NCBI GenBank assembly: GCA_947594925.1
Contig: CANQEJ010000006.1
Span: 1 to 35,837, forward strand
DNA length: 35,837 bases
Source: an uncultured Bacilli bacterium
GTDB lineage: Bacteria; Bacillota_I; Bacilli_A; RF39; UBA660
Reading direction: 5' to 3'
Positions 8,294 through 15,683 of this stretch are shown here, piece by piece. Position numbers and translations under genes: made by a program. Every line of letters starts with the position of its first letter. Within the stretch, counting starts at the first letter, position 1. Below the pieces are notes generated by a model that was not told where the DNA came from, did not search any database, and saw only the letters and a list, made by a program, of their open reading frames with translations.

Positions 8294-9463
8294 ATGATTA
8301 AAAAAATTTTAGTCCCATATGCTACTTATGGTAATGGTCATAAAGTAGTTGCCTATTATATAAAAGAAAAATTTGCGACGAAAAATCCTGATATAGAAAT
8401 TGAAACCTTAGATATTTTAGATTATGCGACCCCTTTCATGCGTAAAGTAAGCAAAGGTATTTTTGAAAAAACTATGTTTGCTAAACATCCTTTTGCTTGG
8501 GAGTGGATATATCGTTTTTACAATCATAAATTTCGTTCTTTAGGAATACGTAATTTATGTTATCATTTATTTGATAACGATAAATTACGAAAGAAAGTTC
8601 AAGAATTTAATCCTGATATTATTATTTCTACGCATTTTTTTGCTAGTATTTTAGCTTCTCGATATATAAGATATGGTCTTATTGATAGTAAGCTTTATAC
8701 AATTATTACAGATTATGAAGTTCATGAAGTTTGGACTAAAGCTAAAAATGTTGAAGAAGCAATTATTGTTAGTAATAAAGAAATGCGTCATGATTTAATT
8801 GAGAAGGGTGTTCCTAAAAATAAAATTAAAGTTTTTGGTATTCCTTTATCTGATGCTTTTTGTGAAGATTTAGATATCAAAGCTTGTAAAAAGAAATTAA
8901 AACTAGATAATGGTAAGAAAACGATATTATTCTTCGGAGGTGGAAATAATTCCAGTGTTTCGCTACCTTTTTTAGAAAAATTAATAACGGGTGATTATGA
9001 TTTTAATATAGTTTTCATCTCTGGTAAAAATACCGAGTTAAAGAAAAAAGTATCAGAATTAGTTAAAAGACATGCTTCTTCTAATGTTCAAGTTTTAGGC
9101 TTTGTAGATGGAGTAAAAGAGTATATGGCTGCTAGTGATTTAGTTATCACTAAACCAGGTGGTCTTACAGTAACAGAGTGTCTATTTTTACAAAAACCAA
9201 TGCTTTTAATTAATAAAAGTGCTGGGCAAGAAAAAGCTAATTATAAATTTTTAGTTAAAAATAAATATGCTTTAAAAGCTAGTAATCCTAAAGAATTTGG
9301 TATTTATTTAGATAAAATAAGCAATAATCCGCATATCTTAGAAGTTATGAGTGAAAATATGGGTAAAGAAAAAAAGAAAAAATCTATTGATGAATTATAT
9401 AATTTAGTAATGAAAGAACATAAATTTAAAGTTAATGATATAAATAATAAAAAGAAGGATTAG
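8294..9463 (+). CDS. Processive diacylglycerol glycosyltransferase (GT28, UgtP/MGDG-synthase type)
   Basis: A 389-residue GT-B enzyme. The N-terminal domain begins with KKILVPYATYGNGHK, the MGDG-synthase/UgtP signature, and the C-terminal domain carries the UDP-sugar site TKPGGLTVTE (286-295) followed by QKPMLLINKSAGQE. The family transfers glucose (or galactose) from UDP-sugar to diacylglycerol on the inner membrane face, making glycolipids that may anchor lipoteichoic acid. I chose the ATG at 8294, not the in-frame ATG at 8279, because the latter lies at the transcription start and before the ribosome site. The nearby phosphohexomutase could supply the UDP-glucose precursor. Confidence 0.93.
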   Translation: MIKKILVPYATYGNGHKVVAYYIKEKFATKNPDIEIETLDILDYATPFMRKVSKGIFEKTMFAKHPFAWEWIYRFYNHKFRSLGIRNLCYHLFDNDKLRKKVQEFNPDIIISTHFFASILASRYIRYGLIDSKLYTIITDYEVHEVWTKAKNVEEAIIVSNKEMRHDLIEKGVPKNKIKVFGIPLSDAFCEDLDIKACKKKLKLDNGKKTILFFGGGNNSSVSLPFLEKLITGDYDFNIVFISGKNTELKKKVSELVKRHASSNVQVLGFVDGVKEYMAASDLVITKPGGLTVTECLFLQKPMLLINKSAGQEKANYKFLVKNKYALKASNPKEFGIYLDKISNNPHILEVMSENMGKEKKKKSIDELYNLVMKEHKFKVNDINNKKKD

Positions 9464-9465
9464 TT

Positions 9466-9660
9466 ATGAAAAATAATTTAAATAAACCTTGGGATATTAA
9501 AGATTTAGAACCTTGGCTTACCGATGAAAATAAAAAAGAGATATTAAAAACTACTTCAAATAAGCCAGAAGAAATCCCCGAAAATAATCTAGATGCTTGG
9601 ATTGATGATAAAAGTTGTCTAGAACCAGAAATTAAAAGAGTTTTACAAAAGATAATTTGA
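9466..9660 (+). CDS. Small acidic hypothetical protein
   Basis: A 64-residue protein rich in Glu, Asp, Lys and Asn, with Trp in two similar motifs (KPWDIKDLEPWLTDENK and LDAWIDDKSCLEPEIK), perhaps a short internal repeat. No signal peptide or membrane segment. It starts two bases after the GT28 stop with an AGAAGGA ribosome site in the end of that gene, so it is co-translated with the glycosyltransferase. Function unknown. Confidence 0.7.
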   Translation: MKNNLNKPWDIKDLEPWLTDENKKEILKTTSNKPEEIPENNLDAWIDDKSCLEPEIKRVLQKII

Positions 9661-9689
9661 CAATTAAACTATTAAATAATATAATAAAA

Positions 9690-9915
9690 ATCGTTAAAAG
9701 CAAATGACAAAGACGTTAATATATTAAGTTTTAAGAGAACTGATGGTTGGTGCAAATCAGGAAATAAAATATATTAAAAATCACTTTGGATGCGTTATAT
9801 TGAAAATAGTAAATATAAACGGGTTACTTACGTTACAAGTATTAAGTGTATGATTAAAATCATAAATTAAGGTGGTACCACGGGTTTAACTCGTCCTTTA
9901 GTTTATGATTTTTTT
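9690..9915 (+). promoter_or_regulatory. T-box riboswitch (tRNA-Ile) controlling ileS
   Basis: The leader has the canonical T-box sequence AAGGTGGTACCACGG at 9869-9883. In stem I, TTAATATATT (9718-9727) pairs with AATATATTAA around an arm containing CTGATGGTTGGTGCAAATCAG. The specifier codon is ATC (9780-9782) in the context AAAA-ATC-ACTTTGGA, which is Ile and matches the downstream gene. The terminator arms are 9858-9872 and 9895-9910, followed by a T run; the T-box forms the competing antiterminator. Uncharged tRNA-Ile should therefore switch on ileS. This accounts for nearly all of the gap 9661-9941. Confidence 0.95.
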
Positions 9916-9941
9916 ATTTAAAGAAAGGTTAGGGAAGAAAA

Positions 9942-12900
9942 ATGAAAAATTTTAAAGAATTAGACAAAAGACCAGTTAGTGAAGTCGAAGAAAGTATTTT
10001 AGCTTCTTGGAAAAGTGTTAATGCCATGCATGATGAACAAGTGCGTATTCATGAAAAGGATAAAACATTTGTCTTTTATGATGGTCCAGCTTTTGCCAAT
10101 GGTTTTCCAGGTCTTCATCATATGGTTTCAAAAAACTTAAAAGATACAATAACTAAATATCATGTTATGAACGGTCATAAAGTTATTAGAAAAATTGGTT
10201 GGGATACGCATGGTCTGCCTATTGAAAATCATGTTGAGAAAAAATTAGGTATTTCTTCTAAAAAGGAAATAGAAGCTTTAGGGGTTGATAAATTTAACGA
10301 AGAGTGTCGTAAATCTGTCCGTGAAAATGAAAGTGCATTTTCTGATTTAACAAGTAAGATGGGACAATTTTTTGATATTGAACACCCTTATTTAACTTAT
10401 AAAAATGATTATATTGAAACCGAGTGGTGGATTTTAAAAGAAATGTTTGAAAAGGGTCTATTTTATGAAGGAACCCGTGTTGTTCCATATTGCCCGCATT
10501 GTGGAACAGGTTTGGCAACTCATGAAGTGGCTCAAAACTATCAAACAGATACTGCTATTACAGTTTATGTTCCATTTAAGAAAAAAGATGAAGATGTTTA
10601 CTTTTTAGTTTGGACAACAACACCTTGGACTTTAATTGCTAATGTAGCATTATGTGTTAATCCTGATGAAGAGTATGCTTTAGTAGAATCCAAAGAAACA
10701 AAATTCATTTTAGCTTCTAAACTTGTTTCTAAAGTTTTAGGAGATGAAGCCAAAGTACTAAAAACTTTTAAAGGTAAAACTTTAGAATACCAAGAATACG
10801 AACAATTAATTCCTTCTTTTGAGGTTGATAAAAAAGCGTTTTATGTAACTTGTGATGATTATGTAACTATGGAAGATGGTACAGGTATAGTTCATATTGC
10901 TCCGGCTTTTGGTGAAGATGATGCCAATGTTGGTAAAGCTTATGATTTACCATATTTAAATCCTGTCGGTAAAGATGGTTGTTATGTTGGAGGTTTATGG
11001 GATAAAAGGTTTGTCCATGATGTTAATGAAGAAATAGTTAATTATTTAAAAGAAAATGGTAAATTATTTAAACGTCAAAAACTTGCCCATGAATATCCAC
11101 ATTGCTGGCGTTGTGATACTCCTTTAATTTATTATTCAATGCCAAGTTATTATATTAAAGTATCTGAAATGCGTGATGATTTAGTAGCTTCTAATGCCAA
11201 AGTAAATTGGTATCCTTCTTATGTCGGAGAAAAAAGATTTGCTAATTGGTTAGCTAATGCTCGTGATTGGAACGTTTCGCGCAGTCGTTATTGGGGTAGT
11301 CCTATTCCTTACTTTAAATGTGAGTGCGGTCATGTGGAAATGATTGGTTCTGTTGCTGAATTAAAAGAAAAATCTATCGAAAAATTAGACGATAATCTAG
11401 ATTTACATAAACCTTATATCGATAATGTCTTCCTTAAATGTCCAAAATGTGGAGGCAAGATGACCCGTATTCCTGATGTTTTAGATTGTTGGTTTGATTC
11501 TGGTTCTATGCCATTTGCCCAATATCATTATCCTTTTGAAAATAAAGAATTATGGGAAAGTCAATTTCCAGCTGATTTCATTTGTGAAGGAATTGACCAA
11601 ACAAGAGGTTGGTTTTATACCTTAATGGTTATATCTACTTTTGTTAAAGGATGTTCTCCCTTTAAAAATGTTTTAGTTAACGATTTACTTTTAGATAGTG
11701 AAGGTAAAAAAATGAGTAAATCGCGTGGTAATATTGTAGAACCATTTACCACAATTAAAGAATATGGTGCGGATACGGTAAGATTTTATCTTCCTTATGT
11801 CTCTCCAGTATGGACCCCTTTAAAATTTGATATATCTGGTTTAAAAGAAGTTTATTCTAAATTCTTTAATCCTTTAAAAAACTCTTATAGTTTCTTTGCT
11901 ACTTATGCTAATATTGATAAAATAGATACCGATAAATGTAATGTTCCTTATGAAAAAAGAGAAGAAATAGATAAATGGTTATTATCTAAATATAATAAAC
12001 TAGTCAAAAATGTTCGCGCATCTTTTGATGAATATGATTTAAATAAAGCGGTCCATTACTTAGCCTTATTTGTTTCTGAAGATTTATCTAATTGGTATAT
12101 AAGACGTAATCGTAATCGTTTCTGGGGTAGTGAGTTTAATGAAAATAAAAAGAGTGTATATATTACCACTTATGAAGTATTAGTTGGTCTTTCTAAGTTA
12201 ATTGCTCCTTTTACACCATTTATATCTGAAGAATTATATCGTAACTTAACTAATGAAAAATCAGTACACTTAAGCACCTATCCGCAAGTTAATGAAAAAT
12301 TAATAAATCCGGAAATTGAAGAAAAAATGGATTTAGTTCGTGAACTAATTAGTATTGGACGTATGGCAAGAGAAGAAGCTAAAATTAAAGTTCGTCAACC
12401 AATTAGTGAAGTTATCTTAGATGGTAAACATGAAAGTATTTTAAAAGATTTAGTTAATTTAATTAAAGAAGAATTAAATGTTAAAGAAGTTATCTTTGAA
12501 AGTGACTTATCTAAATATATGAACTTTACTATAAAACCTAACTTTAAAGTAGCTGGACCAATTTTTGGTGGTAATATTAAAGAATTTGCTAATGTTTTAA
12601 ATAACTATAAGGAAGAAGATATTAAAAACTTACAAAATGGTCAAAAAGTCTCTTTAAAAATTGGTGATAATGAATATGATATAACTTTAGACTTAGTTGA
12701 TATTCGTATTAATTCTAAAGAAGGTTTTGATGTTGGTATGCAAAATAATAACTTTATTATCTTAAATACTAACTTAACTAAAGAATTAATTGAAGAGGGT
12801 ATTGCTAGAGAATTTGTTTCTAAAATTCAAAACTTACGTAAAACCAAAGAATTTGATATTGAAAATCGTATTTCTACCCAATTTAATGCTAGTCCGGAAA

Positions 12901-13040
12901 TTAAAGAAGCTATTTTAAATAATCTAGATTATATTAAAGGGGAAACTTTATCAACTACATTAGAATTTGTAGATAAGACCTGTGCTGAAGAAATTGATAT
13001 TAATGGTAATAAGGCTAGTGTAACAATTGAGAAAATGTAA
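9942..13040 (+). CDS. ileS: Isoleucyl-tRNA synthetase, type-2-like, with GLHH in place of HIGH
   Basis: A 1032-residue class Ia synthetase that charges tRNA-Ile. The N-terminal YDGPAFANGFPGLHH segment and the overall pattern (WDTHGLPIENHVEKKLG) match the eukaryote-like type 2 IleRS. The HIGH signature is replaced by Gly57-Leu58-His59-His60, so its first and third positions are swapped. KMSKS is intact (about 590-594). The CP1 editing domain is present (WTTTPWTL; EDGTGIVHIAPAFGEDD), as are CxxC pairs (CPHCG, CPKCG), the WFDSGSMPF motif and a full anticodon-binding and C-terminal region. Expression is under the T-box. The gap to the next gene is 11 bases, so at least one more gene is likely co-transcribed. 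Confidence 0.97.
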   Translation: MKNFKELDKRPVSEVEESILASWKSVNAMHDEQVRIHEKDKTFVFYDGPAFANGFPGLHHMVSKNLKDTITKYHVMNGHKVIRKIGWDTHGLPIENHVEKKLGISSKKEIEALGVDKFNEECRKSVRENESAFSDLTSKMGQFFDIEHPYLTYKNDYIETEWWILKEMFEKGLFYEGTRVVPYCPHCGTGLATHEVAQNYQTDTAITVYVPFKKKDEDVYFLVWTTTPWTLIANVALCVNPDEEYALVESKETKFILASKLVSKVLGDEAKVLKTFKGKTLEYQEYEQLIPSFEVDKKAFYVTCDDYVTMEDGTGIVHIAPAFGEDDANVGKAYDLPYLNPVGKDGCYVGGLWDKRFVHDVNEEIVNYLKENGKLFKRQKLAHEYPHCWRCDTPLIYYSMPSYYIKVSEMRDDLVASNAKVNWYPSYVGEKRFANWLANARDWNVSRSRYWGSPIPYFKCECGHVEMIGSVAELKEKSIEKLDDNLDLHKPYIDNVFLKCPKCGGKMTRIPDVLDCWFDSGSMPFAQYHYPFENKELWESQFPADFICEGIDQTRGWFYTLMVISTFVKGCSPFKNVLVNDLLLDSEGKKMSKSRGNIVEPFTTIKEYGADTVRFYLPYVSPVWTPLKFDISGLKEVYSKFFNPLKNSYSFFATYANIDKIDTDKCNVPYEKREEIDKWLLSKYNKLVKNVRASFDEYDLNKAVHYLALFVSEDLSNWYIRRNRNRFWGSEFNENKKSVYITTYEVLVGLSKLIAPFTPFISEELYRNLTNEKSVHLSTYPQVNEKLINPEIEEKMDLVRELISIGRMAREEAKIKVRQPISEVILDGKHESILKDLVNLIKEELNVKEVIFESDLSKYMNFTIKPNFKVAGPIFGGNIKEFANVLNNYKEEDIKNLQNGQKVSLKIGDNEYDITLDLVDIRINSKEGFDVGMQNNNFIILNTNLTKELIEEGIAREFVSKIQNLRKTKEFDIENRISTQFNASPEIKEAILNNLDYIKGETLSTTLEFVDKTCAEEIDINGNKASVTIEKM

Positions 13041-13051
13041 GGAGAACGCTT

Positions 13052-14266
13052 ATGTTAGAGGGTTTTAGTTATTCTAGATTGCATAATAACTGCAATGAAG
13101 AAAATTATGGTTATCTTGCTAAACTAATAGAAGAATACTTAAAATCTATTGGGCAAGAAAAATATAAAAGATTAGCTATTCGTCTTTTAAAAATTGATAT
13201 TTATAAAAAAGAAGAACGTTACTATCGTTATTATAATTTTCTAGAAAGAATAAATGAAAAAGATAGTTTTGACTTTTTAGTTAATAAATATAAAAAGAAA
13301 TTTTATGCTAAAAGAGTAAATCATGAAGAAAAATATGCTAATCTATGCTTAGATGTTTTATTAGAACTAGCTAATTTAGGCTATATTAACTTTAATGAAA
13401 TTAAACATCTAAAAGAATATAATGACCATATTGAAGAACTTAAAAAGGAAATGGCTTATGCTAAAGATATAAAAAAAAGTTTAAATAATATGCCTTGTGT
13501 TTTAACTAGAGAGTTAAATCCCCAAAGGGTTGAATTATTAAAACAATGTCTTTTAGAAGAAGAGGCTTTATCTGTTTTTCCAATTACAACTGAATTAGGA
13601 CCAAGACTAGTAGTAAGAAATCTAACCTCAATGTATCTTGATATGGCAGCTTTAAACCAAAATGCTAAAAAAGCTAGAGCCAATAATGATTATAAAAAAG
13701 CTTTAGATAATTATTTTCAAATACTAACAGCAACCGGAGTATTACATTATGTTACTTATGCTGATATAGGTTCAATATATTTAAAAATGAAAAATCCAAA
13801 ACAAGCTATCCAATATTTTACTATTGCTGTTTATCATCCTGATAATCAAAAAAGAGAATTTCAAAAACAATTAGATTTTCTTTTAAACAGTGAAGATATA
13901 GAGTATGAAAGAAAACCGCAACCTAAAGTAAAAGAAACAGAATTCCTAAATTATGATACTTTAACGGCCCGTTATGGTAAAATTATTGACCTACTTATAA
14001 AGGAAAATATGAGTTTAACTGCTGCTAGTCAAAGGTTTAGTTTAAATAATAAAGATATTTTAAAAGTTAAAATATTAATTGCCAGAATCTATTTTGCTAA
14101 TGGTTTTGCCGATTATGCAATTAAAATGTTAAAACAAGTAGAACAAGATATGGCTAATGATGCTAAAATCACGAAATTATTACAAACAACAAGAGCTAAT
14201 AAAAATTTATATAAAAATAAAGAAGAATATCAAAAAGGATTACGTTTAAGTTTATGGAAAGATTAA
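13052..14266 (+). CDS. TPR-like hypothetical protein
   Basis: A 404-residue soluble, mostly helical protein. Residues about 200-270 look like TPR units (KKARANNDYKKALDNYFQIL; YADIGSIYLKMKNPKQAIQYF), and about 340-385 carries another helical pair (ARIYFANGFADYAIKML). The middle has a conserved-looking segment (FPITTELGPRLVVRNLTSMYLD). No catalytic motif is seen; a scaffold or interaction role is an inference from the TPRs. An AAGGAG site (13039-13044) overlaps the ileS stop. Its end overlaps the next gene by 13 bases. Confidence 0.75.
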   Translation: MLEGFSYSRLHNNCNEENYGYLAKLIEEYLKSIGQEKYKRLAIRLLKIDIYKKEERYYRYYNFLERINEKDSFDFLVNKYKKKFYAKRVNHEEKYANLCLDVLLELANLGYINFNEIKHLKEYNDHIEELKKEMAYAKDIKKSLNNMPCVLTRELNPQRVELLKQCLLEEEALSVFPITTELGPRLVVRNLTSMYLDMAALNQNAKKARANNDYKKALDNYFQILTATGVLHYVTYADIGSIYLKMKNPKQAIQYFTIAVYHPDNQKREFQKQLDFLLNSEDIEYERKPQPKVKETEFLNYDTLTARYGKIIDLLIKENMSLTAASQRFSLNNKDILKVKILIARIYFANGFADYAIKMLKQVEQDMANDAKITKLLQTTRANKNLYKNKEEYQKGLRLSLWKD

Positions 14267-14739
14267 TCCATCCTTTAAAACCCATTTATGATGAAGAATC
14301 TAAAATCTTAATTTTAGGTTCTTTTCCTTCGGTTTATTCTCGTCAAAATAATTTTTATTACGCTCATCCCCAAAATCGTTTTTGGAACATGTTAGAAAAT
14401 ATTTTTGCTGATAAAATAGATGATAAAATAAAATTTTTACAAAGGCATCATTTAGCTTTATGGGACGTAATTGCTTCTTGTGAAATTATTGGTTCTTCAG
14501 ATGCTAGTATTAAAAATGTCGAAGTAAATGATATTCCTAAATTATTAAAAGAAACAAATATTACAAAAATATTATTAAATGGCCAAAAAGCTTATAATTT
14601 ATATTGTAAATATTTAAAAGATAAGATAGCTATTGAAGCTATTTGTATGCCCTCAACATCTCCTGCAAATGCAACATATTCTTTAGATGATTTAATTAAA
14701 ATATATAAATTGCAAATAAATAATATTGACAAAAAGTAA
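14254..14739 (+). CDS. Hypoxanthine (deoxyinosine) DNA glycosylase, UDG superfamily family 6
   Basis: A 161-residue protein with the motifs of the HDG family of uracil-DNA-glycosylase-like enzymes: LILGSFPS near the N-terminus, YYAHPQNRFW around 38-47, LLNGQKAY and the C-terminal PSTSPAN motif. Family members remove deaminated adenine (hypoxanthine) from DNA in base excision repair, and some lack uracil activity. Length matches. It overlaps the TPR gene by 13 bases and is likely translationally coupled. The last codons contain the -35 box of the downstream RNA gene. Confidence 0.88.
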   Translation: MERLIHPLKPIYDEESKILILGSFPSVYSRQNNFYYAHPQNRFWNMLENIFADKIDDKIKFLQRHHLALWDVIASCEIIGSSDASIKNVEVNDIPKLLKETNITKILLNGQKAYNLYCKYLKDKIAIEAICMPSTSPANATYSLDDLIKIYKLQINNIDKK

Positions 14740-14754
14740 ATATAATTGTAATAT
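14726..14754 (+). promoter_or_regulatory. Consensus promoter of the 36-nt repeat RNA
   Basis: TTGACA (14726-14731), exactly 17 bp, then TAATAT (14749-14754). Predicted start is near 14761, immediately before the repeats. The -35 lies inside the end of the glycosylase gene. Confidence 0.75.
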
Positions 14755-14772
14755 GAAGATGAATTAAAAGTC

Positions 14773-14880
14773 GGAATTTCCTTGCCAAAGTAGGAAGCTA
14801 AAAAAGTTGGAATTTCCTTGCCAAAGTAGGAAGTTAAAAAAGTTGGAATTTCCTTGCCAGAGTAGGAAGCTAAAAAAGTA
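14773..14880 (+). repeat. Three tandem 36-bp direct repeats
   Basis: The copies are 14773-14808, 14809-14844 and 14845-14880. Copy 2 differs from copy 1 by one base (C to T) and copy 3 from copy 1 by two (A to G in the loop, T to A at the end). A degenerate partial copy (AAAAGTC) precedes them. There are no spacers. Confidence 0.97.
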
Positions 14881-14908
14881 ACTAGAGAAGACTAACTCTA
14901 GTTTTTTT
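14881..14908 (+). terminator. Intrinsic terminator of the repeat RNA
   Basis: ACTAGAG (14881-14887) pairs with CTCTAGT (14896-14902), followed by seven T. Confidence 0.92.
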
Positions 14909-14921
14909 ATAAATGCTATAG

Positions 14922-14950
14922 TTGACAAAACGTAAAATGATTATTATCAT
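14922..14950 (+). promoter_or_regulatory. Distal promoter of ysxC
   Basis: TTGACA (14922-14927), 17 bp, TATCAT (14945-14950). It would give ysxC a leader of about 75 bases. Confidence 0.55.
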
Positions 14951-14976
14951 AAATATAAATAAACATTTTTTGTTAT

Positions 14977-15005
14977 TTGCAATTTGTTGAAATATTTAAT
15001 ATAAT
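14977..15005 (+). promoter_or_regulatory. Proximal promoter of ysxC
   Basis: TTGCAA (14977-14982), 17 bp, TATAAT (15000-15005), with the AGGTGA ribosome site following closely. Confidence 0.65.
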
Positions 15006-15029
15006 GTATTATACGTAGGTGATTTTTAT

Positions 15030-15623
15030 ATGAAAATTGAAACTGCTGAATTAAGTACTACTGCTGTACGAGTAAGTCAGTATCCCACTGATAATAAATG
15101 TGAATTTTTGTTAGTAGGGCGCAGTAATGTTGGTAAAAGTAGTTTTATCAATGCTTTAATTAATCGCAAGAACTATGCGCGAACTAGTGCTAAACCGGGA
15201 AAAACTCAAACTCTAAATTTTTATTTAGTCAATGATACTTTTTATTTAGTTGATGTTCCTGGTTATGGTTTTGCTTCTGTTAGTAAAGAAAAACAAAAAA
15301 AGTTTGGTTTAATGATAGAAGAATACTTAAAAACAAGAGAAAATTTAAAACAGGTATTTATGTTAATTGACTATCGTCATAAACCTACTGAAGATGATTA
15401 TTTAATGTATAATTATTTAAAATATTATAATGTTCCTGTTACAATAATAGCTACTAAATATGATAAAGTAAATAAAACAGCACGTCCTAAACAAGATAAA
15501 CTTATAACTGAACTCATGAATTTAAAAGATGATGATAAATTAATTTTCTTCTCAGCTATAAGCAAAAAGGGCCGTGATGAAGTATATAAAATCATCGATA
15601 CATTTATTGAAGAAAGTGTCTAA
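15030..15623 (+). CDS. ysxC: Ribosome biogenesis GTPase YsxC/EngB
   Basis: A 197-residue TrmE-Era-type GTPase of normal family length. G motifs: GRSNVGKS (30-37), a threonine-containing switch (TSAKPGKTQ), DVPG (75-78), TKYD (142-145) and SAI (175-177). YsxC works in late 50S subunit assembly and is essential in B. subtilis. It is a stand-alone gene with two promoters. It occupies the place where a type III toxin gene would be expected after the repeat RNA, but it is clearly a GTPase. The terminator stem overlaps its stop codon. Confidence 0.96.
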   Translation: MKIETAELSTTAVRVSQYPTDNKCEFLLVGRSNVGKSSFINALINRKNYARTSAKPGKTQTLNFYLVNDTFYLVDVPGYGFASVSKEKQKKFGLMIEEYLKTRENLKQVFMLIDYRHKPTEDDYLMYNYLKYYNVPVTIIATKYDKVNKTARPKQDKLITELMNLKDDDKLIFFSAISKKGRDEVYKIIDTFIEESV

Positions 15624-15636
15624 TTCTTTCTTTTTT
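15610..15636 (+). terminator. ysxC terminator
   Basis: AAGAAAG (15610-15616) pairs with CTTTCTT (15626-15632) around the stop codon, followed by T residues. Confidence 0.7.
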
Positions 15637-15638
15637 CT

Positions 15639-15667
15639 TTGTAAAAAAACATATTCTAGTTTATACT
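15639..15667 (+). promoter_or_regulatory. Promoter of the prepilin pair
   Basis: TTGTAA (15639-15644), 17 bp, TATACT (15662-15667), then AGGTGAG just before the start codon. Confidence 0.55.
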
Positions 15668-15683
15668 AATAATAGGTGAGAAT

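Larger units (their letters stand above)
14761..14908 (+). ncRNA. Small RNA of three 36-nt repeats, type III antitoxin-like architecture
   Basis: The predicted transcript runs from the promoter through three tandem 36-nt repeats into an intrinsic terminator, about 145 nt in all, with no open frame. Within each repeat UUCCU and AGGAA form a five-pair stem. The loop's CCAA can pair with UUGG at the start of the next repeat across an A-rich linker (GCUAAAAAAG), giving an H-type pseudoknot; copy three lacks the UUGG partner. Promoter, about 36-nt direct repeats, pseudoknots and terminator are the plan of type III antitoxin RNAs such as ToxI. No ToxN-like gene is present; ysxC follows. Alternatives are a protein-binding decoy RNA (two GGA motifs per repeat) or another repeat RNA. 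Confidence 0.65.

Noticed and set aside
10294-10518. Minus-strand frame within ileS
   Set aside because: It is a shadow of the catalytic domain coding sequence.
14773-14880. 36-bp repeats as a CRISPR array
   Set aside because: Copies are directly adjacent with no spacers, and there are no cas genes.
14761-14880. 36-nt repeats as a T-box or other riboswitch of ysxC
   Set aside because: A terminator ends the RNA, and ysxC has its own promoters beyond it; no T-box sequence is present.
15030-15623. Gene after the 36-nt repeats as a ToxN-like toxin
   Set aside because: It has the full set of G1, G3, G4 and G5 motifs of YsxC/EngB and the right length.
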